DNA from: Arthrobacter sp. MA-N2
GTDB lineage: Bacteria; Actinomycetota; Actinomycetes; Actinomycetales; Micrococcaceae
Direction: 5' to 3'
Assembly: GCF_000517125.1 (NCBI RefSeq)
Contig: NZ_KI912155.1
Coordinates: 559,707-623,706 of the forward strand
DNA length: 64,000 nt
Made by a program: the position numbers and the translations under genes. The notes below the pieces were generated by a model. It did not search any database. It was not told where the DNA came from and was given only the letters and a program-made list of their open reading frames with translations. Shown here piece after piece: positions 1 through 8,514 of the stretch (positions within the stretch are counted from its first letter, which is position 1; each line of letters opens with the position of its first letter).

Positions 1-959
1 CGGGCTGCGAGGTCGAAACCGGGAGGCGAGTCCTTGAGGGACAGTCCCAGTTCAACCAGCTTTGCCTTGACCTCATCGATGGACTTCGCACCGAAGTTAC
101 GGATGTCCATCAGGTCAGCCTCGGAGCGGGCAACGAGTTCACCCACGGTGTGGATGCCCTCACGCTTGAGGCAGTTGTAGGAACGGACTGTGAGGTCCAG
201 ATCCTCGATCGGCAGTGCCATGTCAGCTGCCAGGGCAGCGTCCGTCGGCGACGGGCCAATCTCGATACCTTCAGCTGCGGTGTTCAGCTCACGGGCAAGA
301 CCGAACAGCTCCACCAGCGTGGTGCCTGCCGAGGCAACGGCGTCGCGCGGGGCGATAGCCTGCTTGGTCTCGACGTCGACAATGAGCTTGTCGAAGTCAG
401 TGCGCTGCTCAACACGGGTAGCTTCCACGCGGAAGGTAACCTTCAAGACCGGCGAGTAGATCGAGTCGACCGGAATACGGCCGATCTCGGAGTCGCCGGA
501 CTTGTTCTGAGCTGCCGAAACGTAGCCGCGGCCGCGTTCGATGGTCAGTTCGAGCTCGAACTTGCCCTTCGAGTTCAGCGTGGCAATGTGCAGATCCGGG
601 TTGTGGAATTCGACGCCGGCCGGCGGGGCAATGTCCGCGGCCGTGACGACTCCGGGGCCCTGCTTACGCAGGTATGCAACAACCGGCTCATCGTGCTCGG
701 AGGACACGGAGAGGTTCTTGATGTTCAGGATGATCTCAGTGACATCTTCCTTGACACCCGGAACCGTGGTGAACTCGTGCAGCACGCCATCGATCCGGAT
801 GCTGGTTACAGCGGCACCGGGGATGGAGGAGAGCAGGGTACGGCGGAGGGAGTTTCCGAGGGTGTAACCGAAGCCCGGTTCCAGCGGTTCAATGATGAAA
901 CGCGAGCGGTTCTCGGAGACTACTTCTTCAGACAGAGTGGGGCGCTGTGCAATAAGCAC
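1..959 (-). CDS. rpoA: DNA-directed RNA polymerase subunit alpha (3' end cut by window edge)
   Basis: This is the alpha subunit, which dimerises to scaffold beta and beta' and contacts activators and UP elements through its C-terminal domain. About 319 residues are visible. The N-terminal domain begins [12 protein letters not shown], and the C-terminal domain contains the helix-hairpin-helix stretch [20 protein letters not shown]. The stop codon lies outside the window. The start is a GTG preceded by GAAAGGA a few bases upstream. It is the last gene of the infA-rpmJ-rpsM-rpsK-rpoA group, but a large hairpin and a candidate promoter separate it from rpsK, so it may have its own transcript as well. 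Confidence 0.97.
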   Translation of the reverse strand, partial: MLIAQRPTLSEEVVSENRSRFIIEPLEPGFGYTLGNSLRRTLLSSIPGAAVTSIRIDGVLHEFTTVPGVKEDVTEIILNIKNLSVSSEHDEPVVAYLRKQGPGVVTAADIAPPAGVEFHNPDLHIATLNSKGKFELELTIERGRGYVSAAQNKSGDSEIGRIPVDSIYSPVLKVTFRVEATRVEQRTDFDKLIVDVETKQAIAPRDAVASAGTTLVELFGLARELNTAAEGIEIGPSPTDAALAADMALPIEDLDLTVRSYNCLKREGIHTVGELVARSEADLMDIRNFGAKSIDEVKAKLVELGLSLKDSPPGFDLAA

Positions 960-984
960 TTAGGTTTCCTTTCGGCGAGCATCC

Positions 985-1013
985 GCTATATGACGCAACA
1001 CAGGTGGTGGAAA
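985..1013 (-). promoter_or_regulatory. Candidate promoter upstream of rpoA
   Basis: On the minus strand TTTCCA (1013-1008) and TATAGC (990-985) are separated by 17 bp, about 25 bp ahead of the GTG start of rpoA. The -10 side lies inside an 11-bp element, TCATATAGCGG, that occurs twice more upstream of rpoB. Each hexamer matches 4 of 6 of the sigma-70 consensus. The promoter role is inferred. Confidence 0.45.
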
Positions 1014-1026
1014 TCGGCTTGGTTCC

Positions 1027-1091
1027 GGCTTTGCCGGCCGGGCGTTGCGGAACAGTCAGACTGTTCCGCAACGGACCCGGCCGGCAAAGCC
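1027..1091 (-). other. Long hairpin between rpsK and rpoA
   Basis: Bases 1027-1055 pair with 1061-1091, giving about 29 base pairs around a 5-nt loop with one 2-nt bulge (GA at 1074-1075). It starts 10 nt past the rpsK stop. There is no U-tract on the minus strand, so it is not a textbook intrinsic terminator. It could be an RNA processing or stability element, or a partial transcription stop, within the alpha operon. Confidence 0.8.
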
Positions 1092-1101
1092 AAGAAGCCA
1101 A

Positions 1102-1503
1102 TTAGACGCGGCGGCGCTTCGGCGGGCGGCAACCGTTGTGGGCGCTGGGGGTGACGTCCTGGATGGAGCCGACCTCGAGGCCAGCGGCCTGCAGCGAACG
1201 GATTGCGGTCTCGCGTCCGGATCCCGGTCCCTTGACGAAAACGTCAACCTTGCGCAGCCCGTGCTCCTGGGCGCGCTTTGCAGCTGCCTCGGCAGCCATC
1301 TGGGCAGCGAACGGGGTGGACTTACGGGAGCCCTTGAATCCAACCTCACCGGCAGAAGCCCAGGAGATGACAGCACCGTTCGGGTCCGTGATGGAGACGA
1401 TGGTGTTGTTAAAAGTGCTCTTGATGTGCGCCTGGCCAAGCGCGATGTTCTTCTTGTCCTTCTTACGCGGCTTGCGAACCGCGCCACGAGTCTTCGGGGG
1501 CAT
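1102..1503 (-). CDS. rpsK: 30S ribosomal protein S11
   Basis: Small-subunit protein of the platform, near the E site and the Shine-Dalgarno helix. The 133-residue length is usual. The core contains the family signature [19 protein letters not shown], then [12 protein letters not shown] and [13 protein letters not shown], and ends in the basic tail RPPKRRRV. An ATG start follows a purine-rich AGGAGAAATA stretch. It lies between rpsM (99 nt upstream) and rpoA, in the standard order of the alpha operon. Confidence 0.98.
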   Translation of the reverse strand: MPPKTRGAVRKPRKKDKKNIALGQAHIKSTFNNTIVSITDPNGAVISWASAGEVGFKGSRKSTPFAAQMAAEAAAKRAQEHGLRKVDVFVKGPGSGRETAIRSLQAAGLEVGSIQDVTPSAHNGCRPPKRRRV

Positions 1504-1602
1504 TATTTCTCCTACAGAAAGTTATTCGGGTGACCGTGCTATTGGGCCCACACTTGCGGGGTTCCCTGGAAGCGCGAAGCGCTTTTAGGGGGCAAGTGGG
1601 GA

Positions 1603-1980
1603 CTAGCGGCCGGCCTTCTTCTTGCCGGCGACGGTACGCTTCGGACCCTTGCGGGTACGGGCGTTGGTCTTCGTACGCTGACCGCGTACGGGCAGGCCCT
1701 TGCGGTGACGCAGGCCTTCGTAGCTGCCGATTTCAACCTTGCGGCGGATATCTGCTGCTACTTCGCGGCGAAGGTCACCCTCAACCTTGTAGTTGCCTTC
1801 AATGTAGTCACGCAGCTGAACCAGCTCGGCGTCAGTCAGGTCCTTGACGCGAACGTCAGCGCTGATGCCGGTGGCAGCGAGGGTTTCGTGTGCACGGGTC
1901 TTGCCCACGCCGTAGATGTAAGTAAGCGCAATTTCCAACCGCTTTTCGCGGGGAATGTCTACGCCAGCGAGACGAGCCAT
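1603..1980 (-). CDS. rpsM: 30S ribosomal protein S13
   Basis: Head protein of the small subunit that contacts 23S rRNA and P-site tRNA through its basic C-terminal tail. It has 125 residues, beginning [14 protein letters not shown] and carrying the helix-two-turn-helix region [17 protein letters not shown] and the tail [19 protein letters not shown]. The frame stays open upstream, but the ATG at 1980 follows an AAGGAGTA site and gives the family's normal N-terminus. It sits between rpmJ and rpsK. Confidence 0.98.
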   Translation of the reverse strand: MARLAGVDIPREKRLEIALTYIYGVGKTRAHETLAATGISADVRVKDLTDAELVQLRDYIEGNYKVEGDLRREVAADIRRKVEIGSYEGLRHRKGLPVRGQRTKTNARTRKGPKRTVAGKKKAGR

Positions 1981-2170
1981 AGTGGCAGTACTCCTTGAAT
2001 AAACCGGAGGTCGTAGGCAGTACACCCGCACTTTCAGTGCGGCCCCAGCCTCCGACCGGGGGTTAGCTGTCCGGGCTCTGTACGTCCCAATTCAGCTTGT
2101 GCTGCCTTTATTTACTTGCGTGGGTTAGCAACCCAGGTTGCCCTCGCGGGCGCTATTTCCCTTGCGGGAA

Positions 2171-2284
2171 TTAGCCCTGGCGCTGCTTGTGGCGCGGGTT
2201 CTCGCAGATCACCATGACCCGGCCATTACGGCGGATCACTTTGCACTTGTCGCAGATCTGCTTAACGCTCGGCTTGACCTTCAT
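2171..2284 (-). CDS. rpmJ: 50S ribosomal protein L36 (zinc-ribbon form)
   Basis: A 37-residue protein, [17 protein letters not shown] onwards, ending RHKQRQG. The four zinc ligands of the C+ form are present: Cys11, Cys14, Cys27 and His32. It binds 23S rRNA near the base of the L7/L12 stalk. It follows infA by 74 nt. The C- paralogues found in many actinobacteria lack these ligands, so this is the zinc-dependent copy. Confidence 0.97.
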   Translation of the reverse strand: MKVKPSVKQICDKCKVIRRNGRVMVICENPRHKQRQG

Positions 2285-2358
2285 GGCGTTCCTTTGCGTG
2301 TTGCAGTTGGTCAGCTGTCGCGGCACTGCCCGGGTTTCCCCAGGCTGCCGCCCAGCAA

Positions 2359-2580
2359 TTACTTGTAGCGGTAGACGATGCGACCACGTGTGAGGTCGTA
2401 AGGGCTCAGCTCCACCACTACGCGGTCCTCAGGGAGAATCCTGATGTAGTGCTGTCGCATCTTCCCCGAGATGTGTGCAAGAACGATGTGCTTGTTGGTG
2501 AGCTCAACGCGAAACATCGCATTGGGCAGCGCCTCAGTCACAACGCCCTCGATCTCAATGACCCCGTCCTTCTTGGCCAT
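2359..2580 (-). CDS. infA: Translation initiation factor IF-1
   Basis: A 73-residue single OB-fold protein that occupies the 30S A site during initiation and helps IF-2 and IF-3. The sequence [14 protein letters not shown], the central [20 protein letters not shown] and the C-terminal RGRIVYRYK are diagnostic. The ATG follows GGAGGAT. A good candidate promoter lies about 160 nt upstream, which suggests that infA opens the transcript running through rpmJ, rpsM and rpsK to rpoA. Confidence 0.98.
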   Translation of the reverse strand: MAKKDGVIEIEGVVTEALPNAMFRVELTNKHIVLAHISGKMRQHYIRILPEDRVVVELSPYDLTRGRIVYRYK

Positions 2581-2736
2581 ATCCTCCGCTAACTGTTGTT
2601 TGCCGCAGCCCTCCGGTTAAGCACCGGAAAATCTGCGGACGTTTTTTGTTTGTTTAGCCATCCCGCTCCTGCCACTCCACCCAGCAGGACTCGCGACCTG
2701 TTAAATGGGCGTGGCTGCGCAGACAACCAACAGACA

Positions 2737-2765
2737 ACTCTACTCCAATGCGGCGCGAATGTTAA
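2737..2765 (-). promoter_or_regulatory. Candidate promoter of the infA operon
   Basis: On the minus strand TTAACA (2765-2760) and TAGAGT (2742-2737) are spaced by 17 bp. The inferred start leaves a leader of about 150 nt before infA. This is one of the better sigma-70-like matches in the window (5/6 and 4/6). No operator was recognised beside it. Confidence 0.55.
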
Positions 2766-2836
2766 ATCCGCCTATGCTAGCGCAGACGACGGCGCGGTGC
2801 CACCCTCCCTCGGGGCACGGAACCCCCTGGATCGCG

Positions 2837-3787
2837 CTAAACGGGACCGTAGGCCGGGAAGGTACCTGCCGCCGTCGTAATCGAATCGGCGGACGCGACG
2901 CCGTCAAGAACAGCCAGGCGGACGGCGTCTGCCGCTGCGCTTTGCAGGGTAATGAGCGAAACCTGCCTCGCTTGTTCCGAACTGCGGTCAAGCCCGACGG
3001 CGCATGTCGCCAGCGCGAACACGGTGTCGCCGTCGGCGAGGGTATGGGAAGGGCTCAAGGCCCGGGCCAGGCCTGCATGTGCCGCACTGGCGGTCCGCTT
3101 GCATTCTGCGGGGTCGAGCACCGCATTCGTAGCGACGACCACAAGGGTTGTGTTCAACGCCGGGGGCGCCACCTGACGGGTGCTGCCGGGCTCCGCCTGC
3201 CGGAGCGATACGCCGAAAGGCATCCCGAGCGCGTTCACCACAGCGAGCGCGCCGACCACCACTCCGCCGTCAAGGGTGATGGATGAAGTTCCCACTCCCG
3301 CCTTGAACGCACCGCGGCCAATCACGGCACCAGTACCGGCACCGATGCTTCCGCGCCCGACGTCGGCATGCTCGTTCGCTGCCGCAGCCGCAGCGGCCGC
3401 TTCGTAGCCCATCGCTTCGTCGGGGCGGGCGGTGATGTCGCCTCCGCGACCCAAGTCAAAGATCGCGGCAGCCGGAACGATCGGGACCACTCCCCCAGGC
3501 ACGGCGAACCCACGTCCTTGCTCTTCGCACCACCGTTGGGCACCATGGGCCGTGATCAGGCCGAAAGCACTCCCCCCGGTGAGCACTACTGCATCGACCG
3601 TGGGTACCAAGGTGGTGGGGTCAAGCGCGTCCGTCTCGTGCGTTCCCGGGCCGCCGCCCCGGACATCCACCGAGCCCACGGTCCCCGGGGGCGGAAGGAC
3701 CACCGTCACCCCGCTCAGCCAGCCGTCGCCGATTCGCTGGACATGTCCCACCCGGATTTCTGGCACGTCAGTGATCTTGGAAGTCAT
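2837..3787 (-). CDS. P1 (S58/DmpA-like) family peptidase
   Basis: Predicted cytosolic Ntn-type aminopeptidase of 316 residues that would self-cleave to expose an N-terminal nucleophile. Family signatures are visible: early VGHVQ and GTHETDAL, then LTGGSAFGL near residue 70, GAGTGAVIGRGAFKAGVGTSS around 150-169, and the cleavage region LNTTLVVVATNA, where Thr213 after Asn212 is the likely nucleophile. The start chosen is the ATG with GAAGGAG 12 nt upstream; the frame continues further 5' without a ribosome site. It lies between the infA promoter and a divergent sugar transporter, with no evident functional link to either. The substrate is unknown. Confidence 0.88.
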   Translation of the reverse strand: MTSKITDVPEIRVGHVQRIGDGWLSGVTVVLPPPGTVGSVDVRGGGPGTHETDALDPTTLVPTVDAVVLTGGSAFGLITAHGAQRWCEEQGRGFAVPGGVVPIVPAAAIFDLGRGGDITARPDEAMGYEAAAAAAAANEHADVGRGSIGAGTGAVIGRGAFKAGVGTSSITLDGGVVVGALAVVNALGMPFGVSLRQAEPGSTRQVAPPALNTTLVVVATNAVLDPAECKRTASAAHAGLARALSPSHTLADGDTVFALATCAVGLDRSSEQARQVSLITLQSAAADAVRLAVLDGVASADSITTAAGTFPAYGPV

Positions 3788-3921
3788 GTGCCTATTCTGC
3801 TCCTTCGGCACAAACGGTAGTTCTGCCTCGAATGTAAACAAGTCCCCACCCCCCACGAAACATCGAGTAAACGAGCGCAGAAGGCTTATCCAACAATCCC
3901 GGCGATCGCCCGTTTTCTGAC

Positions 3922-3951
3922 TTGACAGGTGTTTCCGTGTGGTGGGCTAAA
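3922..3951 (+). promoter_or_regulatory. Candidate promoter of the sugar ABC operon
   Basis: A perfect TTGACA at 3922-3927 is followed 18 bp later by GCTAAA (3946-3951), about 70 nt ahead of the first permease gene. The -10 is weak, as expected if an activator is needed. No clear LacI-type operator was seen. Confidence 0.45.
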
Positions 3952-4022
3952 GCTAGCCGCCCCTCGACCCGACAGTCCGAATCCGGCGCGCCCCAATATC
4001 TGCAAACCGTTAGAGACTCCCC

Positions 4023-4973
4023 ATGACAAGACAACTGATTGGCAGGCCCGCGCGCCCCGCGCAGACTGTCCCGGCTGCTCAGCGCCGGGTACGTTGGTCC
4101 GGCCGGACCCGACGCGACTTTTTCGTGTTCCTGGCATTGGCCCTGCCGAATCTGGCGCTGATAGCGCTATTCACGTACCTGCCGCTGATCAACAACATGT
4201 ACTACTCGACCCTTGACTGGACCTTGGGCTCCGCGTCTGCCACGGTCGTTGGCTTCGACAACTACATCAACTTCTTCACCAGCTCCGACGCTCCCCAAGT
4301 GCTAGGAACAACGGCCCTCTTCACGGTGGTCACCGTTGGTGGTTCCATGGTGCTGGGGCTCCTGGTCGCCCTGGCTTTGAACTCCAAGGTCCGTGGCACC
4401 ACTTTTGCGCGTTCGGCAGTCTTCGCCCCCTATGTCCTCAGCGGTGTGGGCGTGGGCCTTGTGTGGCTGTTCATCTTCGACCCCGGGTACGGCGTCCTGT
4501 CTTGGCTTCTCCGGGGCATCGGCCAGCAAAGCCCGCAATGGATCAACGATCCTCAGCTTGCCTTGGTGATGGTCATCATCGTCTATGTCTGGAAGAACCT
4601 GGGATATTGCGCGGTCGTCTACCTCGCAGGACTTCAGTCGCTCCCGAAAGACGTCATGGAGGCGGCGTCCCTGGATGGCGCCAACGGCGTCCGCCGCTTC
4701 ATAAGCATCTCGGTCCCGCTGCTTTCGCCCACCACGTTCTTCCTGCTGATCACCACCATGATCAGTTCACTCCAAGCCTTCGACCTGATCCGGATCATGA
4801 CGCCGCTGGGCAACGGAACCAGCACCCTGATCTACGAGGCCTACCTGCAGGCCTTCGGAGCCTACAACCGCGCCGGATACTCGGCCGCTATCTCTGTGGT
4901 GCTCTTCGCCATCCTGCTCATCATTACCGTGCTCCAGCTGCGGTTCGTCGAACGGAAGGTGCACTACTCATGA
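4023..4973 (+). CDS. Sugar ABC transporter permease, UgpA/MalF type
   Basis: Inner-membrane permease of a carbohydrate (CUT1) importer, 316 residues with six predicted membrane spans after a basic cytoplasmic N-terminus. The first span follows RRDFFVFLALALPNLALIAL, and the ATPase-docking EAA loop, EAASLDGANGVRRFISISVP, is near residues 218-237. The gene overlaps the next by the ATGA arrangement and is followed by a binding protein, the usual permease-permease-lipoprotein set. No ATPase gene is present, as is common for CUT1 systems that share a central MsmK/MalK-type ATPase. The Shine-Dalgarno sequence is weak. The substrate cannot be read from sequence. Confidence 0.92.
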   Translation: MTRQLIGRPARPAQTVPAAQRRVRWSGRTRRDFFVFLALALPNLALIALFTYLPLINNMYYSTLDWTLGSASATVVGFDNYINFFTSSDAPQVLGTTALFTVVTVGGSMVLGLLVALALNSKVRGTTFARSAVFAPYVLSGVGVGLVWLFIFDPGYGVLSWLLRGIGQQSPQWINDPQLALVMVIIVYVWKNLGYCAVVYLAGLQSLPKDVMEAASLDGANGVRRFISISVPLLSPTTFFLLITTMISSLQAFDLIRIMTPLGNGTSTLIYEAYLQAFGAYNRAGYSAAISVVLFAILLIITVLQLRFVERKVHYS

Positions 4974-5908
4974 GCACCCTCTCCCCCGTCAATCCCAGCC
5001 CTGCAACGGTCGCCGGAACCCAGGCAGCGCCCGACGGCGGTCCGGAGCGCCCGGCGCGGCGCGACCGGCCGTTCTCCCGCGCGAACCTCGTCCAGACGGT
5101 GGCCGGAGGCTACATCCCTCTGATCGTCGCCACCCTCGTGGTGGTGCTGCCGCTCTTGTGGATGGTGCTGAGCTCCTTCAAACAGCCTGGCGAGATCGTC
5201 ACCACGGATCTCAAAATCCTTCCGCAGGGCCTGAACTTGGAGAACTACCAGACGGCCATGACCACCGTACCGTTCGCCCGGTTTTTCCTGAACAGCTTGA
5301 TCGTCACCACGGTGGGTTCCACGGTAAAAGTGATCCTGGCGATCCTCACGGCGTACGCCTTGGTATTTGTCCGTTTCCCGTTCAAGAACGTCATCTTCGT
5401 CGTGATCCTCGTGGCCCTGATGGTGCCGCCACAGGTGTCGATCCTCCCGAACTACATCCTGATTGCGGGAATCGGCGGGAAGAACACCCTGTGGGGAATC
5501 ATTCTCCCGGGCCTCGGCACGGCCTTCGGAACCTTCCTCCTCCGCCAGCATTTCAAGACCCTTCCGGCATCCATCCTCGAAGCCGCGGAAATCGACGGCG
5601 CAGGCCACTGGCGCAGGCTGTGGCAAGTGGTGGCTCCCGTATCCCTCCCCTCGATCGCCACCGTAGCCCTCGTCACCGTGGTCAGCGAATGGAACGACTA
5701 CATTTGGCCCCTGATCATCACGGATCGGCCGGACACCATGACTCTCCCGGTCGGACTGACCCTCCTTCAGAACTCTGAAGGAAATGGTGCCGGCTGGGGG
5801 ATCCTGATGGCCGGGGCAGTCTTGGTAATCATCCCCATCCTCCTGGTCTTCGCCGCACTGCAGCGCTACATCGTTGCCGGACTCACCCAAGGCAGTGTCA
5901 CCGGCTAA
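4970..5908 (+). CDS. Sugar ABC transporter permease, UgpE/MalG type
   Basis: Second permease of the same importer, 312 residues, with a proline- and alanine-rich tail of about 45 residues before the first membrane span. The EAA loop ILEAAEIDGAGHWRRLWQVV lies near residues 202-221. The ATG at 4970 overlaps the preceding stop (ATGA), which implies translational coupling. The C-terminal YIVAGLTQGSVTG is typical of the MalG family. It would pair with the UgpA-type permease and an external ATPase. Confidence 0.92.
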   Translation: MSTLSPVNPSPATVAGTQAAPDGGPERPARRDRPFSRANLVQTVAGGYIPLIVATLVVVLPLLWMVLSSFKQPGEIVTTDLKILPQGLNLENYQTAMTTVPFARFFLNSLIVTTVGSTVKVILAILTAYALVFVRFPFKNVIFVVILVALMVPPQVSILPNYILIAGIGGKNTLWGIILPGLGTAFGTFLLRQHFKTLPASILEAAEIDGAGHWRRLWQVVAPVSLPSIATVALVTVVSEWNDYIWPLIITDRPDTMTLPVGLTLLQNSEGNGAGWGILMAGAVLVIIPILLVFAALQRYIVAGLTQGSVTG

Positions 5909-6017
5909 CCACGCGACACCAAACCCGCACCCTCCCCCCATGGCCTTGCCCCAACCCGTGCTTGGCCGCGCCGTCCAAACAACCATCACCACCTTTGCAT
6001 CCTTGAGAGGACCAACC

Positions 6018-7364
6018 ATGGCAATGAACCTTGACCGTAGAAACTTCCTGGGGCTCGCCGGACTCGGAGTCGGAGCCGCCGCCCTGGCAGCATGCGGCGG
6101 TCCGTCTACCACCGGCAGCGCAGTAAGCAGCAGCCCTTCGGATATCGACTTCACGGGCGTCAAACCGGCCGGCTCGTTCGATTTCTGGACCAGCCACCCC
6201 GGGCAGTCCCAAACCGTCGAGCAATCCATCATCGACAAGTTTCAAGCGAAGTTCCCGGACATCAAGGTGAACCTTGTGACGGCAGGCGCCAACTACGAGG
6301 AAATCGCCCAAAAGTTCCAGACCTCGCAAGCCGCGAAGTCCGCCCTTCCCGGCCTTGTGGTGCTCTCCGACGTCTGGTGGTTCCGCTACTACACCAACGG
6401 CAACATCATTCCGTTGGACGGCCTCATCAAGCAGCTTGACGTCAAAATCGATGACTTCCAGAAGTCCCTCGTAGCGGACTACCAGTACGCCGACAAGCAG
6501 TGGGCGCTTCCCTACGGCCGTTCCACCCCCCTCTTCTACTACAACAAGGACCACTTCAACGCTGCCGGCCTTCCGGACCGGGCACCCAAGACCTGGCAGG
6601 AATTCGCTGACTGGGCTCCCAAACTCCAGGCAAGCACGGGCGCCAAGTACGCCTACATCTACCCCGCGCTGGCCGGCTACGCAGGATGGACGCTGCAGAA
6701 CAACCTGTGGGGCTGGGGCGGCAGCTGGTCCAACGGATGGACCTTCAACTGCGATTCGGCTGAGTCCGTCACTGCCCTGCAGTGGGCGCAAGACTCTATC
6801 TACAAGGACAAGTGGGCCGGCGTCTCCTCCAAGAATGCGGCCGACGATTTCGCCGCAGGCATTACCTCAACCACGATCTCCTCCACTGGGGACCTTCTGG
6901 GTGTGCTGAAGTCCGCCAAGTTCAACGTCGGAGTCGGCTTCCTGCCGGGCGGTCCCAAGGCCGGGACCAACGTCTGCCCCACTGGCGGCGCCGGCCTCGG
7001 GATTCCCAGCGGTGTGAGCAAGGAGGTCCAGCTCGCGGCTGCCACCTTCCTGAAGTTCATGACCGAACCTGAAAACACGGCGGCCTTCTCAGCCGCGACC
7101 GGCTACATGCCCACCCGCGTTTCGGCGGACATGACGGCAGTCCTCGCAAAGACTCCTCAGATAAAGACCGCGATGGACCAGCTCGCAGTCACCAAGGTGC
7201 AGGACAACGCCAGGGTCTTCCTGCCCGGTGCCGATCAGGAGATGGCTAAGGCTGCCGCGAAGATCCTCACCCAGCAGGGCGACGTGAAGGCCACCATGAC
7301 CGACCTCAAGACAACCCTCGAGGGCATCTACACCAAGGACGTGAAGCCGAAGCTCAAGAGCTAG
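6018..7364 (+). CDS. Extracellular sugar-binding lipoprotein of the ABC importer
   Basis: Periplasmic-type solute-binding protein (SBP family 1), 448 residues. The N-terminus shows a twin-arginine motif, DRRNFLG at residues 6-12, followed by a hydrophobic stretch and a lipobox LAAC with Cys26, so it is probably a Tat-exported lipoprotein. Aromatic-rich segments such as WWFRYYTNGN and NNLWGWGGSWSNGW are typical of carbohydrate binding. The chosen ATG has GAGAGG 7 nt upstream; the frame extends 5' into the preceding gene without support. It is the last gene of the operon, closed by a bidirectional terminator. Confidence 0.93.
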   Translation: MAMNLDRRNFLGLAGLGVGAAALAACGGPSTTGSAVSSSPSDIDFTGVKPAGSFDFWTSHPGQSQTVEQSIIDKFQAKFPDIKVNLVTAGANYEEIAQKFQTSQAAKSALPGLVVLSDVWWFRYYTNGNIIPLDGLIKQLDVKIDDFQKSLVADYQYADKQWALPYGRSTPLFYYNKDHFNAAGLPDRAPKTWQEFADWAPKLQASTGAKYAYIYPALAGYAGWTLQNNLWGWGGSWSNGWTFNCDSAESVTALQWAQDSIYKDKWAGVSSKNAADDFAAGITSTTISSTGDLLGVLKSAKFNVGVGFLPGGPKAGTNVCPTGGAGLGIPSGVSKEVQLAAATFLKFMTEPENTAAFSAATGYMPTRVSADMTAVLAKTPQIKTAMDQLAVTKVQDNARVFLPGADQEMAKAAAKILTQQGDVKATMTDLKTTLEGIYTKDVKPKLKS

Positions 7365-7383
7365 AGATCGCGCTCGGACACGC

Positions 7384-7433
7384 AAAATCTCTGGCGACAC
7401 CCGGATACGGATACGGGCGTCGCCAGGGATTTT
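7384..7433. terminator. Bidirectional terminator between the sugar-binding protein gene and map
   Basis: Bases 7384-7398 pair with 7419-7433 over 15 positions with one wobble pair. AAAA on one flank and TTTT on the other give a U-run in both directions. It serves the plus-strand transporter operon and the convergent minus-strand map gene. Confidence 0.85.
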
Positions 7434-7460
7434 CTGTATCGCTGGGGCCTTTGCGTGTCG

Positions 7461-8288
7461 TCAGGGAATCGGAACGGGTACGACGCCGAGCGGCATCAGC
7501 TGCTCTGCGCCGCCGTCGGGCGCGGAAAGCACCCAGATACCCTTTTCGTGGACGGCAACCGAGTGCTCCCACTGGCACGAACGCTTGCCGTCGGTGGTCA
7601 CCACGGTCCAGTCGTCGTCGAGGGTGGCTGTTTCGATGCTGCCACGAACCAGCATGGGTTCGATGGCAAGGCACAATCCGGGCCTGATCTTCGGACCCCG
7701 GTGGGTGGTGCGATAGTTCAACACGTCAGGGGCCATGTGCATCTCCGAACCGATGCCGTGGCCCACATAGTCTTCCAGGATGCCCAGGGGCTTTCCCGGC
7801 ACCGAGGAGACGTAGTCGTCCACCGCGTTGCCGATATCTCCCACAAACTTCCCCAAGGCCAAAGCAGCGATCCCCCGCCACATCGCGGCCTGGGTTACAT
7901 CGGATAGCCGCTGGTCCTCTGGATCGGCCGTGCCGACTATCACGGTGCGCGCGGAGTCGGAGTGCCAACCATCGACGATCGCTCCGCCATCAATCGAAAT
8001 GATGTCCCCGTCCTGAAGCACGCGGTCGCCAGGGATGCCATGGACCACTTCCTCATTGACGGAGGTGCAGATGGTGGCCGGGAAGCCGTGGTAACCGAGG
8101 AAATTCGACTTAGCTCCGGCGTCGTTCAGGACAGCCGCAAAGACGGCATCGAGCTGCCGCGTGGTGACGCCCGGTTTCGCAGCTGCAACGGTTGCGTCGA
8201 GCGCTCTGCTGAGGACCAATCCGGCCTCTTGCATCTTGCGCATTTGCTCATTGGTCTTGTATTCAATGCGGGGCTGGCCGAACGCCAT
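7461..8288 (-). CDS. map: Methionine aminopeptidase, type I
   Basis: Removes the initiator methionine from nascent proteins. It has 275 residues with the pita-bread metal ligands visible: Asp in ISIDGGAIVDGW, Asp in HSDSARTVIVG, His in GHGIGSEMH, Glu in AIEPMLV and Glu in CQWEHSVAV. Upstream is the substrate-pocket segment HGFPATICTSVNEEVVHGIP. The start at 8288 has AAGAGGAG just upstream; a longer frame exists but lacks a site. In most bacteria map is coupled to adk and infA. Here a terminator precedes it and the sugar transporter separates it from infA. Confidence 0.97.
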   Translation of the reverse strand: MAFGQPRIEYKTNEQMRKMQEAGLVLSRALDATVAAAKPGVTTRQLDAVFAAVLNDAGAKSNFLGYHGFPATICTSVNEEVVHGIPGDRVLQDGDIISIDGGAIVDGWHSDSARTVIVGTADPEDQRLSDVTQAAMWRGIAALALGKFVGDIGNAVDDYVSSVPGKPLGILEDYVGHGIGSEMHMAPDVLNYRTTHRGPKIRPGLCLAIEPMLVRGSIETATLDDDWTVVTTDGKRSCQWEHSVAVHEKGIWVLSAPDGGAEQLMPLGVVPVPIP

Positions 8289-8434
8289 GGTCTCCTCTTG
8301 GGGTGGGGTGCTTGTGATGGGATGCAGGACCAAATCACCCTGCCTACTCCTATTTTCCCGCATCAGCGGCGCTGCCCGAAACCGGAGCCATCAGTGATCC
8401 AGGACGGTACGGATTCTCGGTGATCGCGCACGGT

Positions 8435-8487
8435 GAAAAGAAAAGGGCGCGTCCCGGGCCGGGAGCATTTTCACTCCGGCGCGGGAC
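8435..8487 (-). terminator. Terminator downstream of adk
   Basis: The GC-rich arms GTCCCGGGCCGGGAG (8451-8465) and CTCCGGCGCGGGAC (8474-8487) form an imperfect stem, and the GAAAAGAAAA at 8435-8444 gives a U-rich tail on the minus strand. It would end the secY-adk transcript before map. Confidence 0.75.
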
Positions 8488-8514
8488 ACACCCTCTTCGA
8501 CAATCATGCGGCGA

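Noticed and set aside
4964-6238. Minus-strand frame across the permease and binding-protein genes
   Set aside because: Low-complexity translation with no start site, opposite recognisable ABC genes.
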